Origin: Epsilonproteobacteria bacterium 4484_65 | GTDB taxonomy: Bacteria > Campylobacterota > Campylobacteria > Campylobacterales > Sulfurovaceae | Reading direction: 5' to 3' | Assembly: GCA_002085305.1 (NCBI GenBank) | Contig: NATJ01000104.1 | Location: 1-9,287, forward strand | Length of the DNA stretch: 9,287 bases | Shown: positions 1 to 6,747 of the stretch, in pieces | Position numbering within the stretch: the stretch's first letter is position 1 | Layout of the letters: the number at the start of each line of letters is the position of its first letter | The notes under the pieces: generated by a model | What the model saw: the letters and a program-made list of their open reading frames with translations, nothing else | The model's database searches: none | What the model was told of the DNA's origin: nothing | Translations under genes and position numbers: made by a program

Positions 1-632
1 CGCATCATAGCAAGCTTATCTGCCACACCGATAGCAAGTGCTCCACCAGAACCACCTTCTCCGATAACAACAGAGATAAGAGGTACTTTCACAGAGGCAA
101 ATTCAAAAAGATTTCTAGCAATAGCTTCACTCTGCCCTCTCTCTTCTGCTCCAAGTCCAGGATAGGCACCCGGAGTGTCTATGAGCATCAATACAGGAAT
201 ATCAAATTTCTCTGCCATTTTCACAGCACGAAGGGCTTTTCTGTAACCCTCAGGGTTTGGCATACCAAAGTTTCTTTTGATCTTATTTTTAACGCCACGC
301 CCTTTTTGTTCACCGATAAGCATCGTCTTTTGACCATCGATCCACCCAATATAACATAAGATAGCAGGATCATCACGGAAAGCACGGTCTCCGTGAATTT
401 CATACGCATCATTCATAAGAAGCTTAATGTAGTCTAAAGCATAAGGTCTGTCCGGGTGACGTGCAAGTTGTAGCTTTTGGTAATCACTAAGTGAGCCAAA
501 TGTTTTACTCACTTCTTTTTCCAACTCTTTTTGGTGTTTCTCTACAGCATCCAAATTTGCAATGGCATGTGCCGATACAATCTCTTCTTGTATCTTTTCA
601 ATTTTGTTTTCAAAATCTAAATAGGTTGCCAT
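1..632 (-). CDS. accA: Acetyl-CoA carboxylase carboxyltransferase subunit alpha, partial (C-terminus outside window)
   Basis: AccA pairs with AccD to move the carboxyl group from carboxybiotin on AccB to acetyl-CoA, giving malonyl-CoA for fatty acid synthesis in the cytoplasm. The window holds the first 210 codons; the family is usually about 310-320 residues, so the C-terminal third lies beyond position 1. Family hallmarks visible in the translation are the N-terminal helical region (starts [13 protein letters not shown]), GDRAF, the IGEQKGRG stretch, the [15 protein letters not shown] stretch, IDTPGAYPG and the glycine-rich [12 protein letters not shown]. The ATG at 632 follows an AAGGA ribosome site that overlaps the fabF stop codon, and only 10 bases separate the two genes, so translation is probably coupled to fabF. 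The identification is secure; only the missing end is unseen. Confidence 0.96.
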   Translation of the reverse strand, partial: MATYLDFENKIEKIQEEIVSAHAIANLDAVEKHQKELEKEVSKTFGSLSDYQKLQLARHPDRPYALDYIKLLMNDAYEIHGDRAFRDDPAILCYIGWIDGQKTMLIGEQKGRGVKNKIKRNFGMPNPEGYRKALRAVKMAEKFDIPVLMLIDTPGAYPGLGAEERGQSEAIARNLFEFASVKVPLISVVIGEGGSGGALAIGVADKLAMM

Positions 633-642
633 ATCTTAATCC

Positions 643-1860
643 TTATACTTTCTTAAAGATAACTACACCGTTGGTACCACCAAAGCCAAATGAGTTACTC
701 ATAACAACATTGATCTCTTCTTTTCTAGCCTTGTTAGGGATATAGTCAAGATCACAATTCTCATCTGGCGTTGTGTAGTTGATCGTTGGAGGTAAAATAC
801 CATCTCTCATAGACATAAGTGATACAACTGCTTCAATAGCCCCTGCTGCACCTAGACAGTGACCCACTTGCCCCTTAATAGAACTTACCGGAGGACAATT
901 CTCTTTTCCACCAAATAGTTCTTTAAGTGCTGCTGTCTCATTTTTATCATTGACCGGTGTAGAAGTACCATGTGCATTGACATAATCTATTTTTGGCTCA
1001 CCTGCCATTTTGTATGCACCCTTCATCGCACGAAGCGGTCCATCCATCGTTGGTGTAGTAATATGGCTTGCATCACCACTCTCACCAAAACCAATGAGCT
1101 CACCATAAATTCTTGCACCTCTTGCTATAGCGTCATCATAACTCTCTAACACTAATGCACCTGCACCCTCACCCATAACAAAACCATCACGGTCTGCATC
1201 AAATGGTCTTGAAGCTGTTTGTGGATCATCATTTCTTGTAGAGAGTGCTTTCATAGCAGCAAATCCACCCATACCTGCACCACATATAGCAGACTCTGCC
1301 CCTATAACCAACATCTTATCCGCTGTACCGACCATGATAGACTTTGCTGCTTCTCCAATAGCATGTGTTCCTGCAGCACAAGCTGTAACAGAAGATAGGT
1401 TAGGTCCCTTTAAGCCTTGATAGATCGAAACAAATCCACCAAGCATATTTACAAGTGAAGAAGGGATGAAGAATGGAGAAATTCTTCTTGGTCCTCTAGT
1501 TGCACATACTACTGAGTTCTTTTCAATATTTGGCAATCCGCCAATACCTGAAGCAGATGCTACACCAAATCTATCTCTGTCAAAATCTTCCGGAAGTTTT
1601 GCATCTTCCATAGCTTCAGCAGAAGCTTTAAGACCAAGCTGAATGAATCTATCTGCTTTTTTAGCCTCTTTTGCGTCCATAACAGAGTTCACATCAAAAT
1701 CCATGATCTCACCTGCAATTTGTGCAGAAAACTTTTCAATATCAAATGATTCAATCACTTTAATACCACATTTCCCCTCCACAATGGCAGAAAATGCGCT
1801 CTCTTTGTCAAGTCCTAAAGAATTTATCATTCCTAAACCTGTCACCACTATTCTTTTCAC
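643..1860 (-). CDS. fabF: 3-oxoacyl-[acyl-carrier-protein] synthase II
   Basis: FabF (KAS II) condenses malonyl-ACP with acyl-ACP in the elongation cycle of type II fatty acid synthesis in the cytoplasm. The 405-residue protein has the usual length. The catalytic triad is visible: Cys161 in VTACAAGTHAIG, His297 in NAHGTSTPVND and His334 in GHCLGAAGA, with the conserved Lys329 just before. The C-terminal glycine-rich SNSFGFGGTN loop is also present. The start is GTG at 1860, preceded by an AGGAG-type ribosome site a few bases upstream. The gene lies 99 bases downstream of acpP, which encodes its substrate carrier, and 10 bases upstream of accA. The order acpP-fabF-accA is the one found in Campylobacter jejuni, which supports a Campylobacterota host. 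FabF is preferred over FabB on overall sequence and length. Confidence 0.97.
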   Translation of the reverse strand: MKRIVVTGLGMINSLGLDKESAFSAIVEGKCGIKVIESFDIEKFSAQIAGEIMDFDVNSVMDAKEAKKADRFIQLGLKASAEAMEDAKLPEDFDRDRFGVASASGIGGLPNIEKNSVVCATRGPRRISPFFIPSSLVNMLGGFVSIYQGLKGPNLSSVTACAAGTHAIGEAAKSIMVGTADKMLVIGAESAICGAGMGGFAAMKALSTRNDDPQTASRPFDADRDGFVMGEGAGALVLESYDDAIARGARIYGELIGFGESGDASHITTPTMDGPLRAMKGAYKMAGEPKIDYVNAHGTSTPVNDKNETAALKELFGGKENCPPVSSIKGQVGHCLGAAGAIEAVVSLMSMRDGILPPTINYTTPDENCDLDYIPNKARKEEINVVMSNSFGFGGTNGVVIFKKV

Positions 1861-1929
1861 TAGGCTCTCCTATCTACTTCTTTATAAGATATATGTTAAT
1901 TTTTCACAAAATACTAATATATATTTTAT

Positions 1930-1949
1930 AAATCCCGATAAAGGGATCT
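1930..1949 (-). other. Small hairpin between acpP and fabF, possible attenuator
   Basis: On the minus strand an ATCCC/GGGAT stem closes a six-base TTTATC loop; outward extension by one G-U and one A-U pair gives about 7 bp. It lies 10 bases after the acpP stop and is followed by AT-rich sequence, not a clean T-run. It could weakly attenuate transcription from acpP into fabF, which would suit the usual excess of acyl carrier protein over its enzymes. The stem is short, so it may be chance. Confidence 0.3.
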
Positions 1950-1959
1950 ATATTGAAAA

Positions 1960-2187
1960 CTATACGTTTTCGATGAATTTGATCGCGTCAGATACAGTTG
2001 CAATAGCTTCTGCCTGATCATCAGGAATTTCAATATCGAACTTCTCTTCAAGAGCCATTACCAACTCAACAACATCAAGACTGTCAGCTCCAAGATCCTC
2101 TACGAATTTAGACTCTTCTTTTACCTCATCCGGGCTCACATTTAGTTGTTCAACTACTACTTCTTTTACATCATCAAATAATGCCAT
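1960..2187 (-). CDS. acpP: Acyl carrier protein
   Basis: AcpP carries growing acyl chains as thioesters on a phosphopantetheine arm in the cytoplasm. The 75-residue acidic protein has the standard length and the [19 protein letters not shown] signature; Ser36 in DSL is the phosphopantetheine attachment site. The ATG at 2187 is preceded by a strong AAGGAG ribosome site and by a promoter-like TATAAT box. It is the first gene of the acpP-fabF-accA fatty acid block and lies 98 bases downstream of the unrelated nosL gene. High confidence. Confidence 0.97.
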   Translation of the reverse strand: MALFDDVKEVVVEQLNVSPDEVKEESKFVEDLGADSLDVVELVMALEEKFDIEIPDDQAEAIATVSDAIKFIENV

Positions 2188-2222
2188 TGATTACTCCTTA
2201 AGTTTGTTATAAAATACGCATA

Positions 2223-2228
2223 ATTATA
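2223..2228 (-). promoter_or_regulatory. Probable sigma-70 promoter (-10 box) for acpP
   Basis: On the minus strand the sequence TTTTTTTGTTATAATTATG contains a perfect TATAAT, centred about 38 bases before the acpP start codon. It follows a T-rich stretch and has no obvious -35 box, which is the known pattern of Campylobacter and Helicobacter vegetative promoters. It lies in the 98-base gap after nosL, so acpP-fabF-accA can be transcribed independently of the upstream nos-type block. The transcription start is not determined. Confidence 0.7.
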
Positions 2229-2285
2229 ACAAAAAAATGATAATAAACGTATATATTTACTTAAATAGCACTCTCTTTGAGTAAA

Positions 2286-2789
2286 TTACTCTCCTAAAAG
2301 TTTCTTTTTTATAAAGGGATCATGCAGATTTTTCCCTTGAAGCATCAAAAGCTTCATCTCTTCATAAGGCACAAGTCCCTCTCTTTGATTTTCAACTGCC
2401 CCAAAACCATATCCCATAGGCGAAGGTGCTATACGCGAATACCATGCTTTTGTTGCATCGATCCACTGATGTGTATCGAGTGTTTGTGTCAGTATGATAT
2501 GCGTATTGGGAGAGTGGTTTTCAAGCCAAAGTACCACACAGCCGATATCATCAAAAAAATAAGTATCTCCATCTTTGGTAATAAGCTGTGCAGCATAATC
2601 AAGGTCTTCTACATCCATATTACACTCTGAACATTGATACTCTTTTGCTTTGATAGGTATAGCTTGATGTGCCGTATTTCCTTTATATACATACCTTGCA
2701 CCCTCTTCGGTTCCCAAAGAGAGAAAAAGTATCACGATCACTGCGATCACGACGACAAAAGTTAAAAGATTTATTAGGATTTTTTTCAC
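2286..2789 (-). CDS. nosL: Membrane-anchored NosL, copper chaperone for nitrous oxide reductase
   Basis: NosL family proteins bind Cu(I) in the periplasm and supply the copper sites of nitrous oxide reductase. This 167-residue protein has the canonical features: CSECNM with Cys53, Cys56 and Met58; FDDIGC at 79-84; QWIDA at 108-112; and PMGYGFGA at 124-131. The N-terminus (about 8-26) is a hydrophobic helix without a lipobox cysteine, so it is probably a membrane-anchored version; many NosL proteins are lipoproteins. The start is GTG at 2789, overlapping the TGA of the upstream membrane-protein gene by 4 bases (GTGA), with GGAG upstream, which indicates coupled translation. It is the last gene of the nos-type block and the most typical of the four NosL-like proteins here. 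Confidence 0.85.
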   Translation of the reverse strand: MKKILINLLTFVVVIAVIVILFLSLGTEEGARYVYKGNTAHQAIPIKAKEYQCSECNMDVEDLDYAAQLITKDGDTYFFDDIGCVVLWLENHSPNTHIILTQTLDTHQWIDATKAWYSRIAPSPMGYGFGAVENQREGLVPYEEMKLLMLQGKNLHDPFIKKKLLGE

Positions 2790-3754
2790 AACAACACTCC
2801 ATTTTTTAGATAATAGACACCAACATAAGCACTACACAGTAAAACAAACAAACTCAGCAATAGTAACGAAATTCTCTTTAGACTTTTTGCAGGTTGCTTG
2901 AAAAACCCTTGCATCACTGCAGCATCTATAGTCAAAAACACACCTAGCAGCAGTAGTCCCCACAACAGATAACCTACATAATAGTAGTGGTCTTGCAGCA
3001 TACAAAAAGGGCATTGATGTGTCGGTAATTCATAAATGTATGTACCAAAGAAATAGACTACCGCATAATAGGCAATAACACCAAATAGCAGACTTGCAAT
3101 GATACTCATAGCAGAGAGGTCAGAGAGTGTCGTTAGCACTACCAAAGCAAAGAGTAGATAAAAAAGTATTAAAAGTTTAGGGATATCCAATCCAAAAGGA
3201 AGCCCGTTAGCTCCTCCTGTCTGTCCAAAGATAACTGAACAGCAACTTACAGGATTCGTCGTTTCTATATGCGTAAAGTAGAGTATGTCTAATATGTATT
3301 CACTACTCAGGAGAAGAAAGATCAGTATAAAAAACCATGATTTTAGTTTCAAATAGGGATAATTTTTTTCTTTGAGGTCTATGCTGTTCATACTCAACCA
3401 TAAACCACTTAAAAAGAGAATGATTATTTTAAGCGACAAAAGAGGATTCCCATACTCATTTGCCTTGACCACACCAGCCCCACACATTGCCCCAGGGATA
3501 AGATCAGAGAGGTTATCTATGGTATAAACAAAGTAAGGGAGTAAAACCACTTTGAGTAACATCACAAAAAAGATGATGGTCATGACAAGATAGGAACGAT
3601 TTTCCAGTGCAAACTGCTCTGTGGTAAACGCATCGAAGTTCCATCTTTTTAATAATCCGACTGTAGAGAGGAAAGCTATAAAAAGAAGGAGATATAGTAC
3701 CGTCTCAGAAAGAAGATAGACGATGACTTCATTGCTTAGCAATATCTCATTCAC
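2786..3754 (-). CDS. Eight-helix membrane protein with periplasmic cysteine motifs, function unknown
   Basis: I do not recognise a named family. The 322 residues form about eight hydrophobic helices (roughly 11-35, 53-77, 104-122, 138-160, 193-210, 213-238, 256-278, 294-316). Positive residues cluster at KR 36-37, KEKNYPYLKLK 128-138 and KQPAKSLKR 286-294, so by the positive-inside rule both termini and the 78-103, 161-192 and 239-255 loops are periplasmic. These three loops contain Cys91, Cys171-Cys172, and HQCPFCMLQ with Cys248 and Cys251. A CxxC followed by LQ resembles DsbB-type thiol oxidases, but overall similarity is not obvious. The GTG start at 3754 follows the ABC ATPase gene by 10 bases, and the stop overlaps nosL. 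Context suggests a role in copper or thiol handling for NosL or NosZ; this is inference. Confidence 0.85.
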   Translation of the reverse strand: MNEILLSNEVIVYLLSETVLYLLLFIAFLSTVGLLKRWNFDAFTTEQFALENRSYLVMTIIFFVMLLKVVLLPYFVYTIDNLSDLIPGAMCGAGVVKANEYGNPLLSLKIIILFLSGLWLSMNSIDLKEKNYPYLKLKSWFFILIFLLLSSEYILDILYFTHIETTNPVSCCSVIFGQTGGANGLPFGLDIPKLLILFYLLFALVVLTTLSDLSAMSIIASLLFGVIAYYAVVYFFGTYIYELPTHQCPFCMLQDHYYYVGYLLWGLLLLGVFLTIDAAVMQGFFKQPAKSLKRISLLLLSLFVLLCSAYVGVYYLKNGVLL

Positions 3755-3764
3755 TGTGAATTAC

Positions 3765-4460
3765 CTAATTAGGGGCAGATATGGAATCTGCCCCTACAAT
3801 ATTTCCATCCTCCATACGCACAACCTTACTCACAAAAGGAAGTGTTTCAAAAAGGGGATCATGGGTTGCAACGATGATGGTTTTACCTCTCTGGTGAAGT
3901 GATTGAAGAATCTCTATGAACTTGAGTGAATTTTCTCTATCCAGGTTGGCTGTAGGTTCATCACAAATGATGAGTTCAGGTTCATGTACCAAAGCTCTGG
4001 CAATGGCACAACGCTGTTTCTCCCCACCGGATAATTCTTTAACTTGCTGTGATGCTTTATGGGAAATAGCTGCACGCTGCATACTCTTTGCTGCCATCTG
4101 CTTGATGGTTACGATATCAAGTCCAGAATTAATAAGCGGTGCAATGACATTCTCTTCAACACTCAGTGACTCTAAAAGATTAAAGTGTTGGAAGATAAAC
4201 CCTATGCTTTTCGCACGATAGGCTGAAGCATGGAGATCAGGAAGCTTGGAGATGAGTTCTCCCTCTACCACTATTTTCCCGCTGCTGGGTTTATCAAGTG
4301 CTGCTATAAGTGATAACAGTGTTGATTTTCCACTACCGCTTACACCACTCAAGATCATTGTTTCACCTTTAGCAACCTCTAGATTGATCGACTTGAGCGC
4401 CTCAAAAGCCTGTGGGGTTCCCTCATTAAATATCTTGTTGACATTCTCAATACTAACCAT
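3765..4460 (-). CDS. ABC transporter ATP-binding protein, LolD/MacB type
   Basis: This is the cytoplasmic ATPase that would power the FtsX-type permease encoded just upstream. All nucleotide-binding motifs are intact in 231 residues: Walker A GVSGSGKST (39-47), Q-loop Gln91, signature LSGGE (143-147), Walker B LIICDEP (163-169) with catalytic Glu168, the ANLD D-loop and switch His200. The size and the LSGGEKQRCAIARAL stretch place it in the LolD/MacB/FtsE group, not with NosF. The ATG at 4460 has AAAGGG upstream. The last residues (GADSISAPN) are encoded by a perfect palindrome and look like an acquired tail. A specific substrate cannot be read from the sequence; its position among NosL genes suggests a nos-linked role. 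Confidence 0.93.
   Translation of the reverse strand: MVSIENVNKIFNEGTPQAFEALKSINLEVAKGETMILSGVSGSGKSTLLSLIAALDKPSSGKIVVEGELISKLPDLHASAYRAKSIGFIFQHFNLLESLSVEENVIAPLINSGLDIVTIKQMAAKSMQRAAISHKASQQVKELSGGEKQRCAIARALVHEPELIICDEPTANLDRENSLKFIEILQSLHQRGKTIIVATHDPLFETLPFVSKVVRMEDGNIVGADSISAPN
3770..3796 (-). repeat. Perfect 11-bp palindrome overlapping the end of the ABC ATPase gene
   Basis: The stem TAGGGGCAGAT and its exact complement flank a 5-base loop. The minus-strand copy begins TTGTAGGGG and codes the last residues of the ATPase, GADSISAPN. No T-run follows, so it is not a standard terminator. Its start resembles that of the hairpin at 4485-4504 (TTGTAGGGTGC), suggesting members of one interspersed palindrome family. 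Palindromes of the GTAGGGGC-N-GCCCCTAC kind occur, as I recall, in several bacterial groups as REP-like elements; family membership is inference. Confidence 0.7.
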
Positions 4461-4480
4461 TGCAACCCTTTAACATTATC

Positions 4481-4504
4481 AAAAGGTGCGTCGAAGACAG
4501 CACC
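4481..4504 (-). terminator. Hairpin plus short T-run between ABC permease and ATPase genes
   Basis: On the minus strand GGTGC-T-GTC pairs with GACGCACC (8 bp with one bulged T) around a TTC loop, followed directly by TTTT. It lies about 40 bases after the permease stop and 20 bases before the ATPase start. It could be a weak terminator or attenuator that sets the ratio of the two subunits, or a palindromic repeat related to the one at 3770-3796, since it also begins TTGTAGGG. The T-run is short, so full termination is unlikely. Confidence 0.45.
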
Positions 4505-4509
4505 CTACA

Positions 4510-4544
4510 ATAATTCCTACTTCCTACTTCCTCATTACTCATTC
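4510..4544 (-). repeat. Degenerate heptanucleotide array after the ABC permease gene
   Basis: Reading the minus strand from the base after the permease stop gives five 7-base units: GAATGAG, TAATGAG, GAAGTAG, GAAGTAG and GAATTAT. Two adjacent units are identical and the others keep the GAA-T-AG pattern. The array runs straight into the TTGTAGGG palindrome. It resembles the short tandemly repeated heptamers known from cyanobacterial intergenic DNA; whether it is the same kind of element is not known. Confidence 0.5.
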
Positions 4545-5768
4545 TCAAAGCATTGCCTCTTTAGGTGGAGTGACTGCGATCTTCCATGCAGGGATAAGTA
4601 CTGCTGCGAGAAACGGGATAGCATAAAAAAGGAAAATAGACCCCAATAAACCAAACTCTAAGACAGGAACAAATTCAACATGGTTAGGCAGGTTCGCACC
4701 TCCTAAAAATATCTGACTTAAAAGTGGGTTAGGCAGGTTCGCACCTCCTAAAAATATCTGACTTAAAAGTGGTGCATCCCATATAAATACATACAGATAT
4801 GCCAGTACTACTCCCAGTACAAAACTCACAAGTACAACCACTACCGTTTCATAAAATTTTAATTTCAAAATATCTTTGATACTCCATCCCACTGCACGAA
4901 GTATACCTATCTCTTTTCTCTCTGTGGAATACACCATAGAGTAACGTTGATAGAGAATAAGCATAAAGGTTACCATAGCTACAAGATAGAGTATTAAAAA
5001 GAGCCCCCCTTTATAATTATAAAGGTTCTCATACGCTTTTCTGATCTCTCTCTTTTCTACCACACGAACATCATAAAAAAGAAGATGCAGCTTACCGATA
5101 ATATTATCCCATTCAGCATCATTGGGAACATTAAATGTAATATCTGTGACTTCATCCTCTCCCAGTCCAAATATTTCCCTGGCCAGTTCTATAGGCATAA
5201 TGATCATATCGTTAGCTATAAGATTGGTTTGCGGAGGAAGTGTTTGATGTATCTTTACCTTTTTAAAACTTCCTTGGGGGGTTTTAAATGAAAAAGAGTC
5301 TTTATAATAGTGTTCAGACAAAAAAGTTTTTACGCCTTCACCTACAAGCATACTATCTGTAGTTAAAAAGCTTTTAAGATCCAAGTCTTTTACAAGGGAT
5401 TGAAGTTCTTTACTGCTTTGCTCATCAAAAAGATCTACACCTACCACTAAAAAAGATTTTTCACGAGGCGTAAAAAAATATCTGCCGTACACACGAGGGG
5501 CTACCTGTGAAACACCATTGATCTCCAATACTTTATCCAGCCAATCACTAGGTGTATTCACAGCCTTCCCTGCCTGAACTCTACTCAGTGTAAAATCAGA
5601 TTGGCTCTCCAGTGTATCCAAAAGTGTGCTTTGAAGTGAAGAGGAGATAAAAAGTACCGAACTCAAAAGAAAGATGATGATTACAGAGATAAGTACTGCA
5701 CCTATATGTTTGCCTTTTTGTTTAAATAGTAATAAAGTTAAAAAGTGCAAAAAAGCATTATTGTTCAT
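4545..5768 (-). CDS. FtsX/MacB-type ABC transporter permease with internal 15-residue duplication
   Basis: This is an inner-membrane permease with the four-helix FtsX layout: a helix near 22-44, a large periplasmic domain of about 210 residues, then helices near 254-276, 307-329 and 369-393. The cytoplasmic ERKEIGILRAVGWS segment after helix 2 is the hallmark coupling region of this superfamily. It lacks a fused ATPase, so it probably works as a dimer with the LolD-type ATPase encoded next. MacB and LolCE relatives act on periplasmic or outer-membrane cargo without classic transport across the inner membrane. I chose the ATG at 5768 (407 residues) over a TTG two codons upstream; it overlaps the preceding small gene by 11 bases. 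In the loop between helices 3 and 4 a 15-residue block (starting PLLSQIFLGG) is repeated exactly. Substrate unknown. Confidence 0.9.
   Translation of the reverse strand: MNNNAFLHFLTLLLFKQKGKHIGAVLISVIIIFLLSSVLFISSSLQSTLLDTLESQSDFTLSRVQAGKAVNTPSDWLDKVLEINGVSQVAPRVYGRYFFTPREKSFLVVGVDLFDEQSSKELQSLVKDLDLKSFLTTDSMLVGEGVKTFLSEHYYKDSFSFKTPQGSFKKVKIHQTLPPQTNLIANDMIIMPIELAREIFGLGEDEVTDITFNVPNDAEWDNIIGKLHLLFYDVRVVEKREIRKAYENLYNYKGGLFLILYLVAMVTFMLILYQRYSMVYSTERKEIGILRAVGWSIKDILKLKFYETVVVVLVSFVLGVVLAYLYVFIWDAPLLSQIFLGGANLPNPLLSQIFLGGANLPNHVEFVPVLEFGLLGSIFLFYAIPFLAAVLIPAWKIAVTPPKEAML
4682..4772 (-). repeat. Perfect 45-bp tandem duplication inside the ABC permease gene
   Basis: Bases 4682-4726 and 4727-4771 are identical, and the period continues one base to 4772. 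The unit is 45 bp, so the reading frame is kept and the protein gains a second copy of a 15-residue block ending in GGANLPN. The lack of any silent difference points to a recent duplication. It falls in the predicted periplasmic loop between helices 3 and 4, where length change may be tolerated. Confidence 0.97.
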
Positions 5769-6012
5769 AAACAAGATCCATTTTATTCATTGTTTGCATT
5801 TGGGGGTATGCAGGGTTTGAGTCCTCATCATAGCAAAACAGTCTTGGTTCATAATAAGCAACACTGAGTGAAGGTGAAGAGAGTTTTGTAATGCTAGAGA
5901 GGGTTGATAGACTACTGCTTTGCATTATTCCATCATGGGTCACATAATGACCAACCAAAACAGTTAGCAACAACACTAAAAATAGTACCAATGTAAAAAA
6001 CTGTTTTACCAA
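5758..6012 (-). CDS. Small membrane-anchored periplasmic protein, function unknown
   Basis: I do not recognise this 84-residue protein. It has an N-terminal hydrophobic helix (about 5-21) after a single Lys, so the remainder should face the periplasm. A Ser-rich linker (32-50) leads to a tail with Cys60 in PRLFCYDED, then NPAYP and a methionine-rich segment (Met72, Met75, Met78); His22, His26 and Met30 lie close to the membrane. Cys, Met and His residues could bind copper, but no known motif is present. The TTG start at 6012 has AAGG upstream at a good distance, and the stop overlaps the ABC permease start, so the two are probably co-translated. The ribosome site, the coupling and the neighbours support a real gene; a role as an accessory subunit of the transporter is a guess. 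Confidence 0.7.
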   Translation of the reverse strand: MVKQFFTLVLFLVLLLTVLVGHYVTHDGIMQSSSLSTLSSITKLSSPSLSVAYYEPRLFCYDEDSNPAYPQMQTMNKMDLVYEQ

Positions 6013-6026
6013 AAATTTTTCCTTCT

Positions 6027-6054
6027 AAACGCTTAAAACTTAATGCTTAATGCT
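6027..6054 (-). repeat. Degenerate heptanucleotide array after a NosL-like gene
   Basis: On the minus strand, starting within the stop codon of the NosL-like gene, the sequence reads AGCATTA, AGCATTA, AGTTTTA, AGCGTTT and runs into the ribosome site of the next gene. Two units are identical and the following ones share the AG start and spacing. The unit differs from the array at 4510-4544, but the 7-base period and the position just after a stop codon are the same. Confidence 0.45.
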
Positions 6055-6721
6055 AGAGCCCATCTAATGCCATCACCATTTTATCGGTAATTTCATCAAA
6101 CTTTACCATAGCTTTACCATTATGATCTTCCATAAATGCATTGGCACTTTTTTTACTCTTAAAAGGTATGAGTTCCCGTCCCATCGGTCCAAACACATCT
6201 GAGTCCAATACATAAAAAGCTTCTTTAGCAGGAATTTCTTCGAGTGTATAATAATCACTGACCGTTATTTTAAAGATATTCTTACGATCATAGGGAAAAT
6301 CTCCATCAAAGATATAATATTTCATCATATCTTTAACACCATCAAAATAGTATTTTTTACCATTGATCTGCATAAAGGCTGCCCATTTAGGATACTTACT
6401 TACAAACATACCACATACAGGGCATTTTGCATCTGCAGGGACATCTATGTGTTTACCCGACAGCTTCATACTGCCATTACTCACATAATAGGCAACAGCT
6501 TCCAACTTGGATTTTGAAAGAGGAGGACAGGCCCCAGATGTTTTGATCTTTTCCATTAATTGTTCGATCGTTCCTTGGGCAGAAGGAAGTTTTTTAGCGT
6601 TACAAAGGGTATTAGCAATCTTTTCACCTTTGTTTGAGAGTTTAACGATCTTTGCCAAACTCATTTCATTGGCGAAAAGTGACCCGGTGATAAATAGTGT
6701 AATGAATAAAATTTTTGTCAT
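6053..6721 (-). CDS. Secreted NosL-family protein with N-terminal two-cysteine helical module
   Basis: This is a probable periplasmic copper-binding protein of the NosL family. A signal peptide (cleavage likely after SLFA, residue 17) is followed by a helical module at about 30-83 with Cys40 and Cys65, ending in SKLEAVAYYVSNG. The NosL domain then begins at CPVCGM (Cys100, Cys103, Met105), continues through KYYFDG (123-128) and DYYTLEEIPAKEAFY (156-170), and includes GPMGRELIPF with Met180. The two-cysteine module resembles a small cytochrome c fold in its pattern but has no CXXCH, so heme attachment is not expected. A related module sits at the C-terminus of the protein encoded just upstream. 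The NosL domain is clearly paralogous to the one at 8083-8589 (shared PKW, DY-TL, KFDE). At 222 residues it is longer than typical NosL. The exact partner is unknown. Confidence 0.88.
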   Translation of the reverse strand: MTKILFITLFITGSLFANEMSLAKIVKLSNKGEKIANTLCNAKKLPSAQGTIEQLMEKIKTSGACPPLSKSKLEAVAYYVSNGSMKLSGKHIDVPADAKCPVCGMFVSKYPKWAAFMQINGKKYYFDGVKDMMKYYIFDGDFPYDRKNIFKITVSDYYTLEEIPAKEAFYVLDSDVFGPMGRELIPFKSKKSANAFMEDHNGKAMVKFDEITDKMVMALDGL

Positions 6722-6747
6722 GTATTTTAACCTGATGATGTGATATG

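Noticed and set aside
221..412. Minus-strand open frame of 63 codons
   Set aside because: It lies wholly inside accA in another frame and has no ribosome site or recognisable domain.
1643..2017. Plus-strand open frame of 124 codons across the fabF-acpP gap
   Set aside because: It overlaps two certain genes on the opposite strand and reads as low-complexity antisense translation.
2279..2291. GAGTAAATTACTC palindrome at the nosL stop, considered as a terminator
   Set aside because: It has a one-base centre, few G-C pairs and no T-run, so it cannot form a terminator hairpin.
2700..2789. Lipoprotein signal for the canonical NosL
   Set aside because: There is no cysteine in or after the N-terminal hydrophobic helix before Cys53, which belongs to the copper motif.
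2832..3014. Minus-strand open frame of 60 codons inside the eight-helix protein gene
   Set aside because: It is a shifted frame of a well-supported membrane protein, with no start signal of its own.
5766..5774. TTG at 5774 as the start of the ABC permease
   Set aside because: An ATG two codons downstream at 5768 is a stronger start codon, with GGAT upstream.
6470..6640. Cytochrome c domain at the N-terminus of the NosL-like protein at 6053-6721
   Set aside because: The pattern around Cys40 is CNAKK, with no CXXCH heme-binding motif anywhere in the protein.
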